Source: Mesoaciditoga sp. | GTDB lineage: Bacteria > Thermotogota > Thermotogae > Mesoaciditogales > Mesoaciditogaceae | Length of the DNA stretch: 64,000 nucleotides | Assembly (NCBI GenBank): GCA_002878315.1 | Contig: PNIW01000002.1 | Coordinates: 1 to 64,000 of the forward strand | Reading direction: 5' to 3' | Shown: positions 44,810 to 52,493 of the stretch, piece after piece | Numbering within the stretch: position 1 is the stretch's first letter | Layout of the letters: each line of letters opens with the position of its first letter | Position numbers and translations under genes: made by a program | Notes under the pieces: model-generated | Databases searched by the model: none | What the model was told of the DNA's origin: nothing | The model's input: only the letters and a program-made list of their open reading frames with translations

Positions 44810-45213
44810 TATACCTTCCTTACCTTTCTTTGCCTCTCCTGTGGCACAACGCACGTTCCACTTGCCTTAGCGACAAGAACCGGCTTTTCAAGTATATCAC
44901 ATCCACCAGCATCGTCCACAGGGGCGATGACCTTGTAAGCCTCAAAATACATCTTTCTTGATGTTTTCCCGAATTCAGTTATCTTGCCGTAAACCTCGAT
45001 GTAATCACCGGCATGAACTGGAGCAAGGAACTCTACCATATCATAGGCTCTAAATAAACCTTCGTCCCCATCTGAATTTATAAGTAATTCCGTTGCCGCA
45101 TCTCCAAAAAATTGCATTATCTTTGCGCCATCAACGAGCCCACCGGCGTAATGCACGTCTGACTGGGATATTCTTACCCTTATCATTGGCTTTGTCCAGT
45201 CTTCGTAAGCCAT
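44809..45213 (-). CDS. kal: 3-aminobutyryl-CoA ammonia-lyase (hotdog fold)
   Basis: A 134-residue hotdog-fold protein from ATG 45213 (in-frame TTG/GTG codons upstream up to 45225 overlap thrS). Motifs IRVRISQSDVHYAGGLVDGA, DEGLFRAYDMVEFLAPVHAGD and ASGTCVVPQERQR match Kal, which removes ammonia from L-3-aminobutyryl-CoA to give crotonyl-CoA. It is coupled with kce through a one-base overlap. Its start lies next to the thrS stop, so it is expressed from the thrS transcript. Confidence 0.85.
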   Translation of the reverse strand: MAYEDWTKPMIRVRISQSDVHYAGGLVDGAKIMQFFGDAATELLINSDGDEGLFRAYDMVEFLAPVHAGDYIEVYGKITEFGKTSRKMYFEAYKVIAPVDDAGGCDILEKPVLVAKASGTCVVPQERQRKVRKV

Positions 45214-45214
45214 C

Positions 45215-47125
45215 TCACTCACCAAAGGAAGTCTGACTTTTATCTTTTATCTCTTTTGAAATTTTGGAGATAAAATCATCAATTTTGAGATCGCCAAGAT
45301 CTTTTCCGCTTCTTAATCTCACGGCAACGCTTCCTGTCTCGACCTCTCTGTCTCCAATTACAAGCATGTAAGGAACTTTTTGGATCTGGGCCTCTCTTAT
45401 CTTGTAATTTATCTTCCTTGGCTTATCGTCAAGAATCGTCCTTATTTCTTTTTCGTCTAACATCTGCGCAATTTTTTTCGCGTATTCCGCATGCTTGTCA
45501 GATATGGGAAGAACAGCAACCTGAACCGGAGAAATCCATACAGGAAAAGCGCCGGCATAATGCTCTATCAGTATCCCTATAAATCTCTCGATGGATCCGT
45601 ATATAACTCTGTGGATCATAACGGGTCTGTGATCCATGTTATCAGAACCTGTGTAAGAAATTCCGAAGCGTTCTGGCATCAAAAAGTCGAGTTGAATCGT
45701 TGCGCACTGCCATGTCCTTCCTATCGAGTCTTTGACGTGAAAGTCTATCTTCGGGCCGTAAAATGCCCCATCGCCTTCGTTAACCTGATATGGAAGTCCA
45801 ACATGCTCGAGTGCGGCGCGAAGGGCATTTGTGGATTTTTCCCATATCTCGTCAGATCCCATGGAATTCTCAGGCCTTGTCGATAGTTCGACCTTGTAAG
45901 GAAATCCAAAAAGTTTGTACGTTTTGTCTATTAAAGAAATAACGCCCTTTATTTCGTCTTCTATTTGATCTTCCGTGCAGAAAATATGGGCATCATCCTG
46001 CGTAAAAGCGCGAGTCCTGAAAAGGCCATGAACCACACCGCTTCTTTCGTAACGGTGGACAGTTCCGAGTTCGCACATTCTCAAAGGGAGATCTTTGTAA
46101 CTTTTAGTCTGGGATTTGTATATCATTATATGGCCTGGACAGTTCATCGGCTTTATCGCATACATCTGGTTTTCTTTTTCAGTAAAGTACATATTCTCTT
46201 TGTAATGATCCCAGTGGCCAGACTGTCTCCATAGACTTTCATTCATGACCATTGGCGTGACGACCTCAACATAACCGGCCTTTTTGTGTTCTTCACGCCA
46301 GTACTTCTCGAGTTCCCGCCTTATGATGGTACCCTTGGGATGGAAAAATACCATGCCGGGGGCGACATCCGGGTGGATGGAAAAAAGATCGAGTTGAGGG
46401 CCGAGCTTTCTATGATCTCTTTTTTCTGCTTCCTCCATCATTTTCAAATAACCTTCGAGATCTTCCTTTTTGTAAAAGGCTGTCCCGTAGATCCTTTGGA
46501 GCATTTTGTTCTTCTCATCGCCACGCCAGTAAGCGCCGGCCACATTTAGAAGTTTGAAATACTTTACCTTTCCGGTCGATGGCATATGAGGCCCCCTGCA
46601 AAGATCGACAAATTCACCCTGTCTGTAAAGCGTGACACTGTCTTCGTTGAGATCCTTTATTATTTCAACCTTGTACGGCTGATCTTTGGATTTAAAATAA
46701 TCGATGGCCTCTTTGGAAGGCATGGAGAATTTTTCCAGCGGGAGATCCTCTTTTATTATTTTTTTCATTTCTTCTTCTATCTTTTTCAGTTCATCTTCAT
46801 TAAGAGGCACATCCACATCAACATCGTAGTAAAAGCCATTTTCTATTGTTGGTCCTATGGCAAATTTTGCGTTTTTGTAAATCCTTTGAATTGCCTGGGC
46901 CATTATGTGGCTCATTGTGTGCCTGTAAAGTTCTCCAGCCCTCGGATCCTCCGCTGTAAAGAGTTCTACCTTGTCTTCAGGCTTTACCGTGTAAAATAAA
47001 TCCACAATCTCCTTTCCGACAACTCCGCCGACAATCTTTGAATCAAGATTTAGCGCTTTTATCAAATCCTTAATCGTGCCTTCATGAACATCGTAAGACT
47101 TTCCGTTAAAGATCAATTTGGCCAA
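45215..47125 (-). CDS. thrS: Threonyl-tRNA synthetase
   Basis: A 636-residue class II synthetase. It has an N-terminal TGS domain (1-60), an editing domain with [12 protein letters not shown] near residue 70, a catalytic core (about 240-530) with [13 protein letters not shown] and the zinc cysteine, and an anticodon domain at the C-terminus ([16 protein letters not shown]). It opens the operon that runs through kal, kce, yajC and secDF. I see no T-box leader upstream. Confidence 0.97.
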   Translation of the reverse strand: MAKLIFNGKSYDVHEGTIKDLIKALNLDSKIVGGVVGKEIVDLFYTVKPEDKVELFTAEDPRAGELYRHTMSHIMAQAIQRIYKNAKFAIGPTIENGFYYDVDVDVPLNEDELKKIEEEMKKIIKEDLPLEKFSMPSKEAIDYFKSKDQPYKVEIIKDLNEDSVTLYRQGEFVDLCRGPHMPSTGKVKYFKLLNVAGAYWRGDEKNKMLQRIYGTAFYKKEDLEGYLKMMEEAEKRDHRKLGPQLDLFSIHPDVAPGMVFFHPKGTIIRRELEKYWREEHKKAGYVEVVTPMVMNESLWRQSGHWDHYKENMYFTEKENQMYAIKPMNCPGHIMIYKSQTKSYKDLPLRMCELGTVHRYERSGVVHGLFRTRAFTQDDAHIFCTEDQIEDEIKGVISLIDKTYKLFGFPYKVELSTRPENSMGSDEIWEKSTNALRAALEHVGLPYQVNEGDGAFYGPKIDFHVKDSIGRTWQCATIQLDFLMPERFGISYTGSDNMDHRPVMIHRVIYGSIERFIGILIEHYAGAFPVWISPVQVAVLPISDKHAEYAKKIAQMLDEKEIRTILDDKPRKINYKIREAQIQKVPYMLVIGDREVETGSVAVRLRSGKDLGDLKIDDFISKISKEIKDKSQTSFGE

Positions 47126-47156
47126 TTAGTCCACCCTCTTAAACAACTTTTGAATT

Positions 47157-47165
47157 ATTATACCA
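47157..47165 (-). promoter_or_regulatory. Extended -10 promoter of the thrS operon
   Basis: The minus strand reads TATGGTATAAT: TGG followed by TATAAT (47157-47162), 32 bp before the thrS start. The -35 region is AT-rich without a clear hexamer. Confidence 0.5.
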
Positions 47166-47204
47166 TACCCGACAAAATTAAAATTTAGTGCGCACATATA
47201 ATTT

Positions 47205-47304
47205 AGAAACTGAATTATCGCTACGAAAAGAATTGGTATGCCCGTAGCATGTAAAATTCAATTGGCAAATCTCAGCTGACTTGTCAATTATCAATTGGAA
47301 ATGG
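47205..47304. repeat. Intergenic region with CAATTG-type repeat units
   Basis: It holds GAATTATCGCTACG, TTCAATTGGCAAAT and GTCAATTATCAATTGG. These words resemble those at 35,065-35,125 and the tract at 2,313-2,425. The right end overlaps the last few codons of the amidase gene. Read on the minus strand, CCAATTGATAATTGACAAG closely resembles the 2.4-kb and 35-kb units. Confidence 0.45.
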
Positions 47305-47938
47305 TTTTAAAGTACTTCAAAATTCCGTTGTCGTACACAAGCGCTTCTTTCCATATGTTAACAGGATTTTCAAGCCATTTTTCCCTTGCAGGATTTGACA
47401 TGAAAAACGGTTCTATTAAAACGGCTGGAACCTGCGCATACCTTAAAACGTAATACTCTTCCTGGATTAGATCTCCGCTTACACCTGTAAAATTCTCGAA
47501 AGCCTCAAGAATGATTTTGGCAGCAAGTTCTGAGGTATCGGTCGTGCTCCAGTAAAAGGCCTGGGGTCTATCTATATCTGGAGCCCCTTCTATCGAATTG
47601 TGATGCATGCACAGAAAAAGATCGGCATGGAGATTGTTGGCAAGCGCTATCCTCGATTGAAGGGAGACGTACACGTCCGTGGCCCTTGTAAGGTATACCG
47701 AAGCACCCTGAACCTTCAATATACTCGCGAGATCGAGCGCAACCTGCAAATTTATTGTTTTTTCAAGCAATCCTGTCGGCCCTATTGCTCCTGTATCCTC
47801 GCCACCGTGACCGGGATCGAGAACTATTATCTTTCCTTTCAGTACGTTCATAAATGTTGCGTTTGGAGTAACATCTGCCATGATTATGGCAGAAAGTGAA
47901 AGACTTAATACTACAAAAAGGATGAGAATCTTTCTCAT
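47291..47938 (-). CDS. N-acetylmuramoyl-L-alanine amidase (Amidase_3), exported
   Basis: A 215-residue zinc amidase with a signal peptide (residues 1-21, KILILFVVLSLSLSAIIM). The zinc motif IVLDPGHGGEDTGAIG begins near residue 38; MHHNSIEG near 110 carries a second His, and VLIEPFFMSNPAREKWL near 175 carries the catalytic Glu. It cleaves the bond between MurNAc and the peptide stem. It has no SPOR or other wall-binding domain, unlike many AmiC proteins. It ends a run with amylase, an ABC ATPase and a LysR regulator. Confidence 0.9.
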   Translation of the reverse strand: MRKILILFVVLSLSLSAIIMADVTPNATFMNVLKGKIIVLDPGHGGEDTGAIGPTGLLEKTINLQVALDLASILKVQGASVYLTRATDVYVSLQSRIALANNLHADLFLCMHHNSIEGAPDIDRPQAFYWSTTDTSELAAKIILEAFENFTGVSGDLIQEEYYVLRYAQVPAVLIEPFFMSNPAREKWLENPVNIWKEALVYDNGILKYFKTISN

Positions 47939-47956
47939 GACGCGCCTCCAGAAAAT

Positions 47957-49444
47957 TTAAACGGATTTATACATTCTGTAAAGAGAAAAATTAGGAGCGA
48001 ATTTGAAGATCGCGAATGATTTTGGCGGCAGTTCAAAATCTATCTCGGAGACTCTCGAGATCGCCTCGCCTTCACCGAAGATCTTTTCGAGTCTAACGTG
48101 ATGCATGAAATACGCGAAAGGAATGGGTGTCTTTTCAATTACTTTAGAATCAGAAAAGTTGGCGAAGAAAAAGAGCGTATCTTTTGGATCCCTTGTGTAT
48201 CTGCCAAATCCGGCGATGAAAGGATTTTGAAAATCGATTTTTAGGTACTTACCACCGTTAAGGGCCTTTTCACGGCGTCTTATCTCGAACGCTTTGATTA
48301 CGAATTCTCTGAACTCCCAGTCCCATCTTCCTTGATCCCAAATCATCGGCCTTCTGTTGTCGGGATCGCCATCGCCGTACATTCCGTTTTCTTCTCCATA
48401 ATAGAGGAAGGGATTGCCGGGGTAAGCGATCTGGAAGGCGATTGCCATTTTTTTAAAGGCCCTGTCCTTTATAAGTGAATTCATTCTCGGCGTGTCATGA
48501 GATGAGATCATATTCCACGATTTGCAAAGTTTTTCTCCGCTTTCCTCTACCATTCTGTCAAGACCATGTTTTAAGGTTGAAACGGTAAAATTGCCATTGA
48601 TGGTGTTTAAAAGCAGTGTGGAAAAATAATAATTCATAACTCCGTCTAATGATCTTAGCCACTCGTCGGGATAACCGCTCACCTCTCCTACGACAAACGA
48701 GTCTGATTTTACGGATTTGGCGCTTTCGACGATCAGAGAATTTATCTTGTGGCCAAGATCGTGAGCACAATCAAGCCTCCATCCATCTGCGCCTATCATC
48801 AAGTAACGCTTGACGACGGAATCTTCGCCCGTAAAGAGTATGTGTTTAAGTTCTTCATTTTCAAGGTTAAGTTCGGGAAGCAGTTTTATGTCTAACCACG
48901 CCCTGAAATCATCCGGCCATTTTCTGAATTCAAAAAAATCCCTGTACGGAGAGTTCGGATCGTTGTAGGCTCCGCCATTTCCATATTTTTTTGATTTGTT
49001 AAACCACACGCTGTCAACACCGACATGGTTAAAGACTCCGTCGAGAATAACCCTTATCTCTCTTTTGTGAGATTCTTCGAATAATTTAGCAAGGGTGTTT
49101 TCATCTCCAAATTGTGGATCCACGACAAAATTATGGGTATCATATTTGTGATTCGTCGAGGCCAAAAAGATAGGCGTCAGGTATATCACGTTGACTCCCA
49201 GGGACTTTACGTAATCAAGACTGTCTATTATTCCATCTAAATCCCCGCCAAAAAACTCGAGCCCGTGGCTTTCCCGTCTCGGCATTTCATCCCAGTTTCT
49301 AATAATTCCTCCGTCTCGGCTGTAGAGCCCTTCTTTAACCTTTTTCTCAAAATTCTTTCCTCTTTTGAACCTATCAACGAATATTTGATAGACTATCTGC
49401 GACTCCTGCCAGTTTATTGCCACCACTCCCTTCGATGAATTCAA
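47957..49444 (-). CDS. GH13 alpha-amylase family enzyme, cytoplasmic
   Basis: A 495-residue GH13 protein without a signal peptide. Conserved regions: DGVFNHVGVDS near residue 137, GWRLDCAHDLG near 225 with the nucleophile Asp, VVGEVSGYP near 252 with the acid Glu, and ISSHDTPR near 315 with the transition-state Asp. Layout and the early GGDLDGIIDSLDYVKSLGVN fit neopullulanase or cyclomaltodextrinase-like enzymes that cut imported maltodextrins or glycogen. It follows the ABC ATPase by 3 bp. Confidence 0.9.
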   Translation of the reverse strand: MNSSKGVVAINWQESQIVYQIFVDRFKRGKNFEKKVKEGLYSRDGGIIRNWDEMPRRESHGLEFFGGDLDGIIDSLDYVKSLGVNVIYLTPIFLASTNHKYDTHNFVVDPQFGDENTLAKLFEESHKREIRVILDGVFNHVGVDSVWFNKSKKYGNGGAYNDPNSPYRDFFEFRKWPDDFRAWLDIKLLPELNLENEELKHILFTGEDSVVKRYLMIGADGWRLDCAHDLGHKINSLIVESAKSVKSDSFVVGEVSGYPDEWLRSLDGVMNYYFSTLLLNTINGNFTVSTLKHGLDRMVEESGEKLCKSWNMISSHDTPRMNSLIKDRAFKKMAIAFQIAYPGNPFLYYGEENGMYGDGDPDNRRPMIWDQGRWDWEFREFVIKAFEIRRREKALNGGKYLKIDFQNPFIAGFGRYTRDPKDTLFFFANFSDSKVIEKTPIPFAYFMHHVRLEKIFGEGEAISRVSEIDFELPPKSFAIFKFAPNFSLYRMYKSV

Positions 49445-49447
49445 ATC

Positions 49448-50410
49448 TCAGTATATCCAGGATTTATCACGGTTCACATCTACCTTAATACGATCCCCAA
49501 TTTTCTTTGAATTGTTCTTTAAATATGCCGTTATTTCGGTATTGTCCTTTTTTAGATGAAACAAAGAGTATCTGGCATTTACCGGATCTATCGAAATTAT
49601 CTCAAACTCCGTACCATTGCCGGACTCGTATACCGCGTCCGGTCTGAATGCAAGGATTTTACCGGATGGTGCGTCGAAAAGATCCGAAACGGTATTTAGG
49701 CCAAGGGGCGAGGTAAGAATCGCGGCATCAAGGGTTCGAGGATTGTTATACACGTTCATGGAAAGATCGTCCTGGACTATCTTTCCATCTATCATGATTA
49801 TCATGCGGTTGGAAATGGCAAGAGCGTCGAGTACATCGGAGACAACCAAAATGTAAGTTTTGCCAAGGCTCAAAAGATTCTTTTTTAGATCTGCCCTAAC
49901 GAATTGTTTTTGATATGCGTCTAACCTTGAAAATGGCTCATCTAACATCAATATGTCAAACTCTCTTACCGTCTCTCTCGCAAAGGCTGTTGCCTGCTTT
50001 AACCCTTCTGGAAGATTTTTTGGCATAAAAGAAAGGCTTTCCTCGAGTCCTCCATCGATCTCTCGTGCCCTTTTTTTGACCCTTCCGTTTATTTCATCAT
50101 TTTTTACCTTTTTTACGGTCAGAGGAAAGGATATATTCTTAAAAGTGTTCATATGGGGAAAAAGCGCGTACTCTTGAAACATCATAGCCATGCGCCTTAA
50201 GTGTGGCTGGAAATGAGACATATCCACTCCATTTAAGATTACGGATCCCGTCGATGGTATCAATCCGCAAATGGCCCTCAAAAGTGTCGATTTTCCTGAT
50301 CCGGAAGGACCTAAGATGGCAAGAACATCTCCTTTTTCGATCGAAAAACTTACAGGTCCCAATCTAAAAGTTCCGATCTTTGCCTCAAGTTCCCTAATTT
50401 CAAGGTACAT
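49448..50410 (-). CDS. ABC transporter ATP-binding protein with degenerate signature motif
   Basis: A 320-residue ATPase of the MalK/ModC type. Walker A LGPSGSGKST near residue 35, the Q-loop MFQEYALFP near 77 and Walker B ILMLDEP near 155 are intact. The signature normally read LSGGQ is LPEGLKQATAFARE, and the switch His normally in THD is Ser (LVVSDVLDA near 190). A TOBE-like C-terminal domain (about 240-320) ends the protein. No permease gene is near. It may hydrolyse ATP poorly or work in a hetero-pair. It lies between a LysR regulator and an amylase. Confidence 0.8.
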   Translation of the reverse strand: MYLEIRELEAKIGTFRLGPVSFSIEKGDVLAILGPSGSGKSTLLRAICGLIPSTGSVILNGVDMSHFQPHLRRMAMMFQEYALFPHMNTFKNISFPLTVKKVKNDEINGRVKKRAREIDGGLEESLSFMPKNLPEGLKQATAFARETVREFDILMLDEPFSRLDAYQKQFVRADLKKNLLSLGKTYILVVSDVLDALAISNRMIIMIDGKIVQDDLSMNVYNNPRTLDAAILTSPLGLNTVSDLFDAPSGKILAFRPDAVYESGNGTEFEIISIDPVNARYSLFHLKKDNTEITAYLKNNSKKIGDRIKVDVNRDKSWIY

Positions 50411-51299
50411 ATTTTCCTTCCCCCCACTTTCTTACAAAATCCAAAAATTCACCCTCCAAATTAGACATTATTCTCTCTTTTTTTCTTATCATGAAAAAGT
50501 TTCTTTCTATTTTCAAGTTTTCAATCTTCAGTACAATTATAGACCCATTTTTCTCATCCTCTTCGTAGATGAGTTTCGAAAGAAATCCAATTCCGGCACC
50601 ATTCTTTATCATGTATTTTATCGCTTCATTGCTTGATAAGGTAATGGCAACATTTGGCGTTATCCCGAGAGACTCGAATTTGTATTCTACCAATTTCCTT
50701 GTGCCGGATCCTTTCTCGCGCAGGATCAATGGAAGAGAGTTTAAATCTTCGATCTCCATTTTGGAAGGAAGGGGAAAACTGGGAGAAGAGATGAGGTTCA
50801 TTTCATCCATGTAGAACTTTTCGCTCTCTAAAGACTTATGAAAGAAAGGTATCTCCACGAATCCTAACGATATCTCTTCATCCAAAATCTCTTCCACCAC
50901 ATCCGAAGTGTTTTGTATGTCAACTGAAAAATTGACGTTATGGACTCTTAAAAAATCTACCATTATCTTCGGAAGAAGGTAATCGCCTATTGTCTTGCTT
51001 GCTCCTATCTTGAGCGTGGTTCCGATATTCTTTTGCAGGTTCGTTATTCTGTCGATCGTTTCATCGAAAACCCTTGAAAGACTTTCGAGTTCTTTGTATA
51101 TTAAAAATCCCTCTTCGGTTAATTTGAGAATATTACCTCCCTGGATCCTTTCAAACAACTTCACATTCAGTTTTTCTTCCATGTTCTTTATGTGCTGGGA
51201 AATTGCCGGCTGGCTTATAAAAAGATTTTTTGAGGCACCCGTTATACTTCCTGTATTTACAACTTCGAGAAATACCTTTATTTCATTTATATTTATCAT
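50400..51299 (-). CDS. LysR-family transcriptional regulator
   Basis: A 299-residue regulator. The N-terminal winged helix-turn-helix covers residues 1-60 (EIKVFLEVVNTGSITGASKN, then SQPAISQHIKNME) and a substrate-binding domain covers about 90-290. The branch resembles CysL/CbbR-type regulators; the effector is unknown. It overlaps the ABC ATPase start by 11 nt and the HEAT gene by 17 nt and could control the amylase block that follows it. That is inference. Confidence 0.9.
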   Translation of the reverse strand: MININEIKVFLEVVNTGSITGASKNLFISQPAISQHIKNMEEKLNVKLFERIQGGNILKLTEEGFLIYKELESLSRVFDETIDRITNLQKNIGTTLKIGASKTIGDYLLPKIMVDFLRVHNVNFSVDIQNTSDVVEEILDEEISLGFVEIPFFHKSLESEKFYMDEMNLISSPSFPLPSKMEIEDLNSLPLILREKGSGTRKLVEYKFESLGITPNVAITLSSNEAIKYMIKNGAGIGFLSKLIYEEDEKNGSIIVLKIENLKIERNFFMIRKKERIMSNLEGEFLDFVRKWGEGKYVP

Positions 51300-51861
51300 T
51301 TTTTATCTCTCTGAGATTGTCCGGCAAAAGGGCATAGAGAGCCGGCTCTTTCTCGCACATTGACTGGAGCACATCGATGAGATCTTTGTTTTCAGAAGCC
51401 TTGGCAGCGATTGCCATAAAGATATCTTTATCATCTGAATATGAAAGTGCAACCGCAACGTCAAAGATCATATCCTGTGAAGGCTCATTTTCAAGTTCAT
51501 AAAGTAAATACTTTTCCGAGTCTTTAAAGCCCATCCTCGCAAGTGAACCATGAACTATTATGGCTTCTTCTTCCGTTTCGACAAGATTTAACAGCCTTTT
51601 TAGGTATTCAATTCCTCCCTTGCAATTCTTCTCACCTATTATGTCTGCCAAATAAAAGATGCCGGGATTCTTATCCTCTTTTTTCATCTCTGAATCTAAT
51701 CTTTTTATGATTTGATCGCAACAATCGAGTTCTAAAAGCGCGTCTGTAACTATATCGGCCATCTGCGCATCTCCTTCAAAAAGCAAATCTATCAATGCCG
51801 GAATGGCCTTATCACCTTTCTCTTCAACAATCCTGTTTATTAACCGATCTCTTTCGCTCAA
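51283..51861 (-). CDS. HEAT-repeat-like helical protein
   Basis: A 192-residue protein made of paired helices with hydrophobic spacing (AIPALIDLLFEGDAQMADIV, EAIIVHGSLARMGFKDSEK), like short HEAT or Armadillo repeats, about four or five units. Such repeats bind protein partners. There is no catalytic motif. It overlaps rex by 38 nt and lysR by 17 nt, so its translation is coupled with both. Its role is unknown. Confidence 0.65.
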   Translation of the reverse strand: MSERDRLINRIVEEKGDKAIPALIDLLFEGDAQMADIVTDALLELDCCDQIIKRLDSEMKKEDKNPGIFYLADIIGEKNCKGGIEYLKRLLNLVETEEEAIIVHGSLARMGFKDSEKYLLYELENEPSQDMIFDVAVALSYSDDKDIFMAIAAKASENKDLIDVLQSMCEKEPALYALLPDNLREIKNDKYK

Positions 51862-52492
51862 TTTCTTTTACTCCTATTTTAAAAGTTAGCGCTTTAAAAG
51901 ATATTGCTATGTCTACATCTTCGATCTCCACATTTTCTATTTTTAACTTCACCGGCGCGAAATTGAGTATTCCCTTCACACCGGATTCAACAAGCATTTC
52001 TGCAACGTTCCTTGCCTCTGAAGAAGGCACGGCGATGACTCCTATTTCTATATTTAGATCCCTTACCTTCTCTTTAAGTTCCTCTATCGAGTAGACCGAA
52101 ATCGATCTTGTGCCTATTTTTTTTCCTATCTTGGAAGGGTTCCTATCAAAGAAGGCGATTATTCTGTATCCTTCCTTGAAAAACTCCGTGTGATTTGCAA
52201 GTGCCGTACCTATATTTCCAGCGCCTACAATGCATACGTTCCATGTTTTGTTTATGCTCAAGAGGTTTTCCAAAGAAAGTTTCAATTCCTTAAGTTCATA
52301 TCCAGTGCCTCTTTTGCCAAATTCTCCGAAGTAGGAAAGATCCTTTCTTATCTGGCTCGGCTTGAGGGCAAGCCTTTCGCCGAGTTCCTGAGATGAGGTC
52401 ACCTCTTTTCCCTCTGAAAGCAAGGAAACGACACATCTATGGTAAAGCGCCAATCTTTTGGATACCGGATTTGGAACTTTCATGTTTTCCAC
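51824..52492 (-). CDS. rex: Redox-sensing transcriptional repressor Rex
   Basis: A 222-residue regulator with an N-terminal winged helix (about 1-80, including LGERLALKPSQIRKDLSYFG and GKRGTGYE) and a Rossmann domain with VCIVGAGNIGTALAN near residue 88. It senses the NADH/NAD ratio and represses fermentation and electron-transfer genes when NAD is high. The start is 1 bp from the leuS stop, an order shared with Thermotoga. Confidence 0.95.
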   Translation of the reverse strand: MENMKVPNPVSKRLALYHRCVVSLLSEGKEVTSSQELGERLALKPSQIRKDLSYFGEFGKRGTGYELKELKLSLENLLSINKTWNVCIVGAGNIGTALANHTEFFKEGYRIIAFFDRNPSKIGKKIGTRSISVYSIEELKEKVRDLNIEIGVIAVPSSEARNVAEMLVESGVKGILNFAPVKLKIENVEIEDVDIAISFKALTFKIGVKEIERKRSVNKQDC

Positions 52493-52493
52493 C

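Noticed and set aside
44810..44854. Upstream start of kce
   Set aside because: It reads in the wrong frame inside kal, and ATG 44809 gives the conserved family N-terminus with TAATG coupling.
47126..47290. T-box leader or glmS-like ribozyme in spacers
   Set aside because: No T-box sequence or specifier hairpin was found before thrS, and there is no spacer before glmS.
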